Source: Bradyrhizobium septentrionale
GTDB taxonomy: Bacteria; Pseudomonadota; Alphaproteobacteria; Rhizobiales; Xanthobacteraceae
Direction: 5' to 3'
NCBI RefSeq assembly: GCF_011516645.4
Contig: NZ_CP088285.1
Span: 6,156,501-6,220,500 of the forward strand
DNA: 64,000 nucleotides
Shown here: positions 19,855-26,726 of the stretch, one piece after another
Layout of the letters: every line of letters begins with the position of its first letter
Numbering within the stretch: the stretch's first letter is position 1
Position numbers and translations under genes: made by a program
The notes under the pieces: model-generated
Seen by the model: only the letters and a program-made list of their open reading frames with translations
What the model was told of the DNA's origin: nothing
Databases searched by the model: none

Positions 19855-21003
19855 TCAGGCGCTGGCGATGCGGTTGCGTCCCCGGGCCTTGGCTGCGTAA
19901 AGCGCGCCATCGGCGCGGGCGAGTAATGTGTCGGAGTTTTCGCGCGGCTTCAGCGTCGTGACGCCGGCGGAGATCGTCACCTGCATGCCCGGCGAGAACG
20001 CGCTCCAGTCGAGATCGGCGATGATCTTGCGCAGCCGTTCGAGCGCGCGCATCGCCTGATCCTGCGACAGGTCGGGCAGCACGAGCAGGAATTCCTCGCC
20101 GCCGTAGCGGCCGAAGCGATCGATGCTGCGGAGATTGGCGAACATGCCGATGGCGAAGGTGCGCAGCGCCTCGTCGCCGATCGGATGGCCGTAGACGTCG
20201 TTGATCCGCTTGAAATGGTCGAGGTCGATCAGCGCGACCGCGCAGGAGCTGCCGTTGCGGGCGCAGCGCGCGATCTCCTCTTCGAGCGTGCGCATGATGC
20301 TGCGGCGATTGGAGGTGCCGGTCAGTTCATCAAGCTCGGCGAGCTCCTCGATGCGGCGGTAGGCCTCCTTCAGCTTCAGTCCGCTCTGATACAGCGATTG
20401 CTGCATCGAGCTGGAGAAGATGCCGAGATACATGCAGCGCCCGATCGTCAGCGCGAACACCAGCATGGTGGCGAGGCGGTCGATCCGGGTGCCGGTCGGC
20501 ATCCCGATCGCCTTGTCGGTTCCGAGGAAGAGTGCGGCGAGGCCCAGCACCATGATGGTCCAGACGATCGCGGTCTGCCGTGCCGAGGTGCGCAGCGCGC
20601 CGAAGCCGAACACCACGAACAGGTTGCAGAGGAACAGCACGCCGACTTCCGGCGCGATGTAGGTGAACACCAGCAGGTTCACCATGATGATCGCCGATTG
20701 CGGCGCGACCAGATAGTGATCGCGGAAGCGCTCGTGAAAGCCGCGCTCCGACAGCAGCACATAGACGGCGACCAGGGAGAGGCCGGTCAGCGCGTAGCTG
20801 GTCGCGACCAGAACCGACGTGGTGCCGGCATGCGCGTAGATCAGCAGCACTACGGCATCGAGCACGAAGCAGGCGGCGATCATCGATTGGATCTGGCGGC
20901 GCTGCCTGGCGCGGCGCGCCAGACGGTCGACCGTCAGCCTGGGACGGCCGCTTTCCGATGCGCCCGCGATCGGGCCGGGAAGTGACGACGCAGCGCTGCC
21001 CAT
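19855..21003 (-). CDS. Membrane-bound diguanylate cyclase (GGDEF)
   Basis: A 382-aa protein with about six N-terminal transmembrane segments (residues ~38-200) and a C-terminal GGDEF domain that makes cyclic di-GMP. The active-site loop is RYGGEEF, so it should be catalytic. Five residues before it stands RSID, matching the RxxD inhibitory site for product feedback. The domain opens with ELAELDELTGTSNRRS, DLDHFKRINDVYGHPIGDEA is intact, and ADGALYAAKARGRNRI closes it. ATG 21003 starts the recognisable protein, although the frame is open to 21207. No EAL domain is present. The sensory ligand of the membrane part is unknown. Confidence 0.93.
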   Translation of the reverse strand: MGSAASSLPGPIAGASESGRPRLTVDRLARRARQRRQIQSMIAACFVLDAVVLLIYAHAGTTSVLVATSYALTGLSLVAVYVLLSERGFHERFRDHYLVAPQSAIIMVNLLVFTYIAPEVGVLFLCNLFVVFGFGALRTSARQTAIVWTIMVLGLAALFLGTDKAIGMPTGTRIDRLATMLVFALTIGRCMYLGIFSSSMQQSLYQSGLKLKEAYRRIEELAELDELTGTSNRRSIMRTLEEEIARCARNGSSCAVALIDLDHFKRINDVYGHPIGDEALRTFAIGMFANLRSIDRFGRYGGEEFLLVLPDLSQDQAMRALERLRKIIADLDWSAFSPGMQVTISAGVTTLKPRENSDTLLARADGALYAAKARGRNRIASA

Positions 21004-21421
21004 GGTCTCGCCGTTGGTGAAATCCGGCGAAAATCTAAGTGGGAAAGCCTTTAGGTTTGGTATCTTTGGGAACCGAATCTGCTCCGGTGAAATGCGGGCA
21101 TCACCCTTGTTTCGTAAGGGGAATCCGTGTCCCGAGGCCGGCCGCGAGCGATCCTGCGGAGGGCCGGTGCCGGTGGTGACGTCGCGAGGGCGCTGGCTTG
21201 CCGGCAAAGCCTTGATATGGTCGCGCCGGACGGTGGGCGTCCGCGAGAGAATTAAGTATAATGGTACCGCTTGTCGAATCTCCGGCGATTATTCCTCATT
21301 TGAGTCGCCGACTGTGTCATAGATCACACATGCGGTCTGGACATTGCCGTATTGTGAAGAATCTTGCCTCTCGCGTCGAACCACGCACCTTCCCCCTCAG
21401 ACCAACTTTGCGAGACGGCCA
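21004..21421. other. Divergent intergenic region between diguanylate cyclase and second ECF sigma gene
   Basis: No convincing gene in 418 bp. A TATAAT hexamer occurs near 21256 (AAGTATAATGGTACC) and may belong to a forward promoter, but no good -35 is evident. The 5' end of the sigma gene is uncertain, so a few codons may belong to it. Confidence 0.4.
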
Positions 21422-21991
21422 TTGAGCGCGACACAGGCGGCTTCAGACGAGGTTCTGATCGCTCGGATCGCTCAAGGCGACCGGCTCGCCATGCAGGTGC
21501 TGTACGGACGGCATCATGTCAGGGTGTACCGCTTCGGGCTTCGGCTCGTGCGGGACGAACAGGTGGCGGAGGACCTCATCAGCGAGGTCTTCCTGGACGT
21601 GTGGCGTCAGGCGGGCAAATTCGAGGGACGATCCGCCGTTTCGACCTGGCTGTTGGCGATTACCCGGTTCAAGGCTTTGTCTTCGCTGCGGCGGAGGAAA
21701 GACGCCGAACTGGACGATGAGGCCGCGAACGCGATCGAGGACACGTCCGACGATCCGGAAACGGTAGTGCAGAAGAAGGACACCGGCGATACGCTGCGCA
21801 AATGCTTGAGGGGGCTATCGGCGGAACACCGGGAGATCGTCGATCTTGTCTACTATCACGAGAAATCCGTGGAAGATGTCGCTGAGATCGTGGGGATTCC
21901 GGAGAATACCGTGAAGACGCGCCTGTTCTATGCGCGCAAGAAACTTGCCGAGTTGCTGAAGGCAGCCGGTGTCGAGCGAGGTTGGCCATGA
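21422..21991 (+). CDS. ECF-family RNA polymerase sigma factor (second pair)
   Basis: About 189 aa with sigma region 2 (IARIAQGDRLAMQVLYGRHH, QVAEDLISEVFLDVWRQAGK, STWLLAITRFKALSSLRRRK) and region 4 (LSAEHREIVDLVYYHEKSVE, EIVGIPENTVKTRLFYARKK). The start is uncertain. TTG 21422 begins right before the conserved N-terminus, whereas the open frame reaches TTG 21344; neither has a strong ribosome site. It overlaps the next gene by ATGA at 21988-21991, making a coupled sigma/anti-sigma pair. Unlike the first ECF gene, its partner is a single-pass protein, so the two systems are not simple duplicates. Confidence 0.87.
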   Translation: MSATQAASDEVLIARIAQGDRLAMQVLYGRHHVRVYRFGLRLVRDEQVAEDLISEVFLDVWRQAGKFEGRSAVSTWLLAITRFKALSSLRRRKDAELDDEAANAIEDTSDDPETVVQKKDTGDTLRKCLRGLSAEHREIVDLVYYHEKSVEDVAEIVGIPENTVKTRLFYARKKLAELLKAAGVERGWP

Positions 21992-22722
21992 TGGCTGCGA
22001 GCAAGAAGATGCTGGGTCAAGAACCCGATGATGTCGAGATGCTGCTGCCCTGGCACGCGGCCGGCACGCTGAACGCGCGCGATGCGCGTCGCGTCGAGGA
22101 CGCGCTGGCGTCCGATCCGGAGCTGGCGCGGCAGTATGCCGTCATCCGCGAGGAATATGCCGAGACCATCGGCCTCAACGAGAGCCTCGGTGCGCCCTCG
22201 GCGCGCGCCATGCAGAAGCTGTTTGCCGCGATCGATGCCGAGCCGGAGCGCAAGCCGTCGATGGGGGCGCGGATGTCGTCCGGGGTCTCCGAGTTCTTCG
22301 CAAAATTGTCGCCGCGGACGCTGGCCTGGTCGTCCAGCCTTGGTGCGGTCGTGGTGTTGCTGCAGGCAGGCGTGATCGGCGCAGTGCTGATGCGCGACCA
22401 GCCGGCTTCGATCCAGACCGCGTCGCTGGATGTCGCTGAACGCAGCGCGCCGGCGAGTGCGTCCAGTGCGGCGGCACCGATCACCCGTGATCTCGGCGCC
22501 GGCGTCGCGGCAGCGCCGACGCGGCTCCTGGTGCGCTTTGCGCCCGACGCCAGGATCGCCGACATCTCGACGCTGCTCGAGAATTACCAGGCCTCGATCG
22601 TCGACGGTAAGGGCGGCATGTTCCGCCTGCAATTCCGTGCAATGGACAAGAGCGGCGTCGCCGCACTGATTGCCCGTTTGCAGAAAGAGAAGATCGTCAG
22701 CCTCGCGGTCGAAACGCCGTAG
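21988..22722 (+). CDS. Putative single-pass anti-sigma factor
   Basis: A 244-aa protein. The N-terminal ~90 residues (LLPWHAAGTLNARDARRVED, DPELARQYAVIREEYAE) match the usual cytoplasmic sigma-binding domain of RskA-like anti-sigma factors but lack an HxxxCxxC zinc motif. One membrane segment follows (about residues 118-136, SLGAVVVLLQAGVIGAVLM). The periplasmic C-terminus (TRLLVRFAPDARIADISTLL to KIVSLAVETP) looks like a small folded sensor domain. It is coupled to the sigma gene by ATGA overlap. Alternative start ATG 21991 is one codon later. Confidence 0.8.
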   Translation: MMAASKKMLGQEPDDVEMLLPWHAAGTLNARDARRVEDALASDPELARQYAVIREEYAETIGLNESLGAPSARAMQKLFAAIDAEPERKPSMGARMSSGVSEFFAKLSPRTLAWSSSLGAVVVLLQAGVIGAVLMRDQPASIQTASLDVAERSAPASASSAAAPITRDLGAGVAAAPTRLLVRFAPDARIADISTLLENYQASIVDGKGGMFRLQFRAMDKSGVAALIARLQKEKIVSLAVETP

Positions 22723-22934
22723 CCGGCGTCGGGCCGCTCTGCGCCTGGTTGATCTCGCCACGACCGCTGACGGCGGGACGTCGCCATCACCGCCGACGAC
22801 TGGACCAGGGCGCTTCGTTGCAGCACCCGTGGACAAACCGCCGCAGCCCTCCCAGACAGCTGATCGCAATAACACTTCCGTGAGCCGCGCGTTGCATGAA
22901 CCCGCGCCTTCGATCGCAGCGATGATTCCGCTGT

Positions 22935-22949
22935 AAATCACAGTGATTT
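22935..22949. promoter_or_regulatory. Palindrome AAATCAC-A-GTGATTT
   Basis: Perfect 7-1-7 inverted repeat ~70 bp upstream of the presumed -35 of the sRNA candidate. It could be an operator; no regulator is identified. Confidence 0.3.
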
Positions 22950-23051
22950 TCGGCGTCGAAGGCTGGCAATGGTGCGATGGAACCACGTCGCCAAAGGTTA
23001 AAAAAAACGCCGAGGATTTGAACGTCCGCCATCCTGTCACGACTTATATGT

Positions 23052-23163
23052 GTGGGAGCGGTTTATCCCTCCCCGGCTATATCAGGCGCGAGCGCCCATC
23101 CACCCCAAGCGCCCATATGGCTTTGACCCGTCCGGTTGTCCCCCCGGACGGGTCTTTGCTTTT
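23052..23163 (+). ncRNA. Candidate trans-acting small RNA with intrinsic terminator
   Basis: Three successive hairpins are visible: GGGAG...CTCCC (23055-23073) with a C-rich strand ATCCCTCCCC, then GGCGC-ga-GCGCC (about 23085-23096), and a perfect 11-bp terminator stem GACCCGTCCGG / CCGGACGGGTC (23125-23154) followed by TTTGCTTTT. Upstream, TTGAAC (23018-23023) and TTATAT (23044-23049) resemble promoter boxes, though their spacing of about 20 is long. C-rich unpaired stretches that mimic an anti-Shine-Dalgarno are common in rhizobial regulatory RNAs. No known family is assigned. Confidence 0.5.
23125..23163 (+). terminator. Rho-independent terminator of the sRNA candidate
   Basis: 11-bp perfect stem, 8-base loop (TTGTCCCC), then TTTGCTTTT. 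It is the strongest intrinsic terminator in this part of the window, and no coding region lies upstream within 400 bp, which is why I infer a non-coding transcript. Confidence 0.75.
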
Positions 23164-23508
23164 GGGGCACCCCTGCATCAAGGGCTCGCCGAACGCGGCC
23201 GATCATTCAACGGCGCGCAGCGTGGTCGCGAGGCGATGGCTGCCGCGGGCGAGCGCATGCGACGGATTGCTGTGGATCATTCGGCTGCGCGGTGTGCGGA
23301 CGCGCTTCGCATCACCACGATGCAAGTCGATGACTTGACGGGGGTTCGCGCGAGGAACTCCGTAGTCGAGCGGACTTCTCTCATCGCCCGTTCGCGATTA
23401 AGAATTTAGTTAGACTTTATTTACCTTTTCCACAGAATATCAGCGTCGCGTCCAGTTGATTCGGTTCGGTTGCGTCTGCGTCCGTTTCTTTCCCTGCGGG
23501 CAAGTTGA

Positions 23509-24021
23509 ATGACACATCGGACCGACGTGGCCAGGGGCCAGCAGATCGTTGCACGCTGGTGCAACCTGGCCGAGCAAAGGCTGGAACACCTTACCGAACT
23601 GTTCGAAACCGGACGTTGGCGCCGCTATCACAGCGAGCAGGCCTTCCTTGAGAACATCAGGGAAGCACGGGCCGCGGTCGAGATCTGGCGGGAATTGCTG
23701 TCGCGCGAGGCCTCGCTCGACAATTCGCCGATCGATCTGTCCTGGCTCGGTCGCGGCAAGTCCACATTGCCACCGCCTTACATCTCGTCGGCGCCCTACG
23801 TCTCGCCCGCACCGGAGCGCCGGTCGGACGCTGCGACATTGGCGGAGGCCGCGATGAATGCGGTCGCGGCCGCGCTGGAGACGGCGACGGAAGTCCTGGA
23901 GGAGCCGCCCACCGTGGCCGACGCGCCGCCGCTGGAGATGCCGCCGCCGGTGATGCGGCCGCCGGTGCTCGACCTCGACACCATCCAGCGACGCTATCCC
24001 TTGCTGCGCAACGCGCTGTAG
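23509..24021 (+). CDS. TIGR03809-like small protein next to the beta-helix Tat protein
   Basis: A 170-aa soluble protein. The first ~85 residues are helical and well conserved in character (GQQIVARWCNLAEQRLEHLT, WRRYHSEQAFLENIREARAA). The rest is Pro/Ala-rich (SSAPYVSPAPE, ADAPPLEMPPPVMRPP) and ends with LDTIQRRYPLLRNAL. From memory this matches the uncharacterised TIGR03809 family, whose members occur beside TIGR03808 proteins; the next gene is such a protein, in convergent orientation 31 bp away. Function is unknown. Confidence 0.7.
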   Translation: MTHRTDVARGQQIVARWCNLAEQRLEHLTELFETGRWRRYHSEQAFLENIREARAAVEIWRELLSREASLDNSPIDLSWLGRGKSTLPPPYISSAPYVSPAPERRSDAATLAEAAMNAVAAALETATEVLEEPPTVADAPPLEMPPPVMRPPVLDLDTIQRRYPLLRNAL

Positions 24022-24052
24022 ACGAACGGCCGGCCAATTCGCTCGAAACGCC

Positions 24053-25423
24053 CTAGCGCCGCACCGCGTTCGCGCCGACCACCAGCTGTGCATATTGCTG
24101 GGCGCCACCTACTGACAGGTCGGTGGTGACGGGGTGGGCGTGGTCGAGCCCGACCACCGCGCCGCGCGGGGTTTCCGAGATCATGTTGTTGTTGATCAGC
24201 GCGGTGCCGGCGCCCGGCACCACCGAGACGCCGATGCCGACAAAGGCGTTGCGAACGACATTGCCTGAAATCGCGACGTCGCGCAGATATTTGCCCCAGC
24301 CGGCGACGATGCCGAAGGTCGGCGCGTTCTCGATCACATTGCCGGTGACGGCGCTGTCGGCCTCGACATAGATGCCGATGCCGGCGCCATCGTTGGGGTC
24401 GGTGCCGACAGGGCGCTTCGGCAGCAGGTTGCGGATGATGTTGCCCTGGACCACTGCGATGCGGCCGCCCTCGTTGAAATTGCACACGGAGACGCCGATC
24501 GCGGCGCCGTCGACCGTATTGTTGGCGATCACCGCGGCCTCGAACGCGAACTCCGAGTAGAGCGCGACCTCGCGGACATTGCTGACGCTGTTGTCCGTGA
24601 TGTGGATGTTGGAGGCGGAGTTGCCGCGCACCGCCGAGAAGTCGCAGTTCCTGATGCGGTTGCCGCGCACGATCACGTTGCCGGCGCGGAACGCGTTGAT
24701 GGCGTTGCCGTACTGTCCGGAACCGCCGGGGCCGGCCTTGATGTCCTCGATCCGGTTGTCGGCGACGATCGAGCCGTCATCGCCGATCGCGCTGCGTAAG
24801 ATCTCGATGCCGTTGTCGTTGGTGCCCTTGATGGTGTTGCGCGCGACCATCAGGCCGAGCGCGTCGAACGACACCAGCGCCGTGGTCGCGATGTCGGTGA
24901 AGATGTTGTTGCTGACATCGCCCGACATCTGCTCGAACCAGATGCCGCTGCCGCCGCTGCCGATGAACTGGCAATCGGTGATGCGGATGTCGCGGCCGGA
25001 CAGGCAATGCACGAGGCCGCGCCGCGTCGGCAGCGGAACGTTGCCGCCGTCGAAGCTGAGACCCATCAGCACGATGCCGCCGGCGCCTTCGCCTTCCAGC
25101 AGCGAGGCGCCGCCGTTGAACACCAGGCGGCTGGCGCCGCGCACGCCGATCAGTTGGCTGCCGGGCGCAAGGCGGAGGAGGCCGGTGCGGTAGATTCCGG
25201 GCGGGAACGCGAGCGGCACCTGTGCGCGCGCCGCATCATCGATCGCGCGTTGCAGATTGCGGGTCTGGTCGTCGGGACTGCCGGGGCGGACGCCATATTG
25301 CGTGACGTCGCGGCCGAGCGAGCCCGCCGAGGCGGCCGCGCGCGCAGCGTCCGGCGACATCGCAAGCGCACCGGCTGCGCCGGCGGCGGAGGCTCCGATC
25401 AGATGGCGGCGGCTGACGTCCAT
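24053..25423 (-). CDS. Tat-exported parallel beta-helix repeat protein (TIGR03808-like)
   Basis: A 456-aa protein with a textbook twin-arginine signal (MDVSRRHLIGASAAGAAGAL, cleavage after DAARAAA). The mature part is a right-handed parallel beta-helix. It opens with a pectate-lyase-like entry (VTQYGVRPGSPDDQTRNLQR, FPPGIYRTGLLRL) and continues with many N-x-I/V rungs (ITDCQFIGSGGSGIWFEQ, NVIVRGNRIRNCDFSAVRGN, VAISGNVVRNAFVGIGVS). This fold usually binds or cleaves polysaccharide, but no catalytic residues are clear. ATG 25423 begins the Tat signal; the open frame extends to 25867 only through repeat DNA. It ends 31 bp from the convergent TIGR03809-like gene. Confidence 0.85.
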   Translation of the reverse strand: MDVSRRHLIGASAAGAAGALAMSPDAARAAASAGSLGRDVTQYGVRPGSPDDQTRNLQRAIDDAARAQVPLAFPPGIYRTGLLRLAPGSQLIGVRGASRLVFNGGASLLEGEGAGGIVLMGLSFDGGNVPLPTRRGLVHCLSGRDIRITDCQFIGSGGSGIWFEQMSGDVSNNIFTDIATTALVSFDALGLMVARNTIKGTNDNGIEILRSAIGDDGSIVADNRIEDIKAGPGGSGQYGNAINAFRAGNVIVRGNRIRNCDFSAVRGNSASNIHITDNSVSNVREVALYSEFAFEAAVIANNTVDGAAIGVSVCNFNEGGRIAVVQGNIIRNLLPKRPVGTDPNDGAGIGIYVEADSAVTGNVIENAPTFGIVAGWGKYLRDVAISGNVVRNAFVGIGVSVVPGAGTALINNNMISETPRGAVVGLDHAHPVTTDLSVGGAQQYAQLVVGANAVRR

Positions 25424-25582
25424 GGTGCATGCCCTCGCAAGAAGACGCGAGCGGTGGCGTTCGCGCCTGTTAGGTAACGCGAAATGCGGCGCCGCATGGT
25501 GAACACGCCGCCGCAGCGGAGCGATTGTTGCCGGTAGGGTTAACCCCCGGTGCAGCCGTTTCACATTGTCAAACAGCGATTT

Positions 25583-25618
25583 CACGGTGTCATCACCCGC
25601 CACGGTGTCATCACCCGC
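25583..25618. repeat. 18-bp tandem duplication at edge of a palindrome
   Basis: Two near-adjacent copies of CACGGTGTCATCACCCGC. The second copy forms the left end of the palindromic repeat 25604-25713, so the duplication may reflect slippage or insertion of that element. Confidence 0.7.
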
Positions 25619-25713
25619 GCATGCGGGTGATCCAGTATTCCAGAGACGCCAGCGATTGAATCGAGGGGCCGCGGCGTACTGGATCGCCCGGTCGAGCCGG
25701 GCGATGACAAACG
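25604..25713. repeat. Palindromic repeat (TGTCATCACCCG...CGGGCGATGACA)
   Basis: Ends are near-complementary (TGTCATCACCCGC / GAGCCGGGCGATGACA). Inside, GATCCAGTA and TACTGGATC pair, and the centre is CAGCGATTGAATCGAGG. It abuts copy B of the large structured element; no gene lies between 25424 and about 26309. Confidence 0.75.
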
Positions 25714-25732
25714 TAGTGGGGACGCAGCTTCG

Positions 25733-26117
25733 CGTTCTCGCGACATAATCTGCCCGAGCTTTGCTCTTCGTTCCGCCCTCGCTCTTGTAGAGGGCGCAGG
25801 GAAAGCCGGGTGCCGATCGCACCCATGGGCCCCGAGCAAAAGGTAGAAAGCTCGGGGGTAGGACCACAGGTGTAACCGGGAAAAACCCGGCTTCCCCTGC
25901 GCGATGGGCTACGGCTTATACGTGCTCTCCCCGGCGAGACTAGGCTTGCTTGTCACCGCCTTCGCAAAACGCTTTCGCATCTTGCGACGAGACACCGGCC
26001 ACTAGGGCGTCAGGACCACACGACTTCGCCGTCCGCCTCACGCGCACTCGTCAGTTGCGCGTTCGGCGTCCACCGCATCCCGCCGCACGTTCGTGACGAT
26101 CGCGATACGCCCCTCAT
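25733..26117 (-). repeat. Large structured dispersed element, copy B (inverted)
   Basis: Reverse-oriented copy of the element at 3738-4120. Read on the minus strand it keeps GACGCCCTAGTGGCCGGTGTC, CTCGCCGGGGAGAGCACG and GTTACACCTGTGGTCCTACC. The hairpins are CCGGG-N5-CCCGG, CCCCGAGC-N12-GCTCGGGG, GGGTGC-N5-GCACCC and a stem capped by GAAA. The closing helix GCAGGGGAAGCCGG / CCGGCTTTCCCTGC contains a G-U wobble where copy A has A-U. Indels relative to copy A are not multiples of three. Confidence 0.8.
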
Positions 26118-26309
26118 GCCGGGCGGGACGGGGATTCATACGCGTGAGTTGGGGTGTCTGTCAAGATAATTTCTGAGAATCGGAAGATGCTCGCGACACG
26201 CCAAAAAGGTCAGGCATGTGCTGATAGGGCGCAGATGCCGGCTGTCGGGGGCTGCGTCCCATTGATCGGGAATTAGCCGAGATAGATTGCAGAGTGCCGC
26301 GACGGGCGG

Positions 26310-26615
26310 CTACCTCATGGTGATACGGTGGCCATGGTCGTCATCGAACGACAAAGCGTTGCAGGCACCGCGGATCCGTTGGAGTTCGGCTTGCATATAT
26401 TCAACGTGTTCAGGGCGGGCAACAGGGCCGACCTCATAGTGATCAACGCAACTTCCCGCGCCAACCCCCGGATTATTATAATTCTGACCGCTCGGGCCTG
26501 CGTTGTTGGCGGCCTCGATCGCGGCCAGCTCGGTAGCTGCAGAGATACCTGCCGGCGTCGCGCGCCAGCCGTGCATCGATGCCGCTACGCAAAACTTCAT
26601 GCTTGAGCGGGACAT
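26310..26615 (-). CDS. Hypothetical protein, 101 aa
   Basis: An ORF of 101 codons (ATG 26615, alternative ATG 26600) with balanced composition and no signal peptide. It includes GPSGQNYNNPGVGAGS and a helical stretch PEHVEYMQAELQRIRGACNA ahead of SFDDDHGHRIT. The surrounding gap would otherwise be ~600 bp empty, and the composition does not look like a shadow of another gene. No ribosome site or family is recognised, so it stays tentative. It is divergent from the DUF1254 gene. Confidence 0.35.
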   Translation of the reverse strand: MSRSSMKFCVAASMHGWRATPAGISAATELAAIEAANNAGPSGQNYNNPGVGAGSCVDHYEVGPVARPEHVEYMQAELQRIRGACNALSFDDDHGHRITMR

Positions 26616-26726
26616 TGCTGGTTTTGACCTGTGCCGGAAATTTCGTGCCTCTTGATCTGGATCAAGGCCGGGAAACGATGCGCGGAATTGGCTCTTGGTG
26701 TCGGTAATCTCATTTGGGAGGCATGC

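Larger units (their letters stand above)
22723..23508. other. 786-bp intergenic region with sRNA candidate
   Basis: No protein gene is supported here. The region holds a short perfect palindrome (22935-22949) and a candidate small RNA ending at a strong terminator (23052-23163). The tail 23164-23508 is AT-richer toward its end (TTAAGAATTTAGTTAGACTTTATTTACC) and probably carries the promoter of the gene at 23509. Confidence 0.5.

Noticed and set aside
25583..25618. Tandem 18-bp repeat considered as a CRISPR or iteron array
   Set aside because: Only two copies, no spacer pattern, and it is part of a palindromic element.
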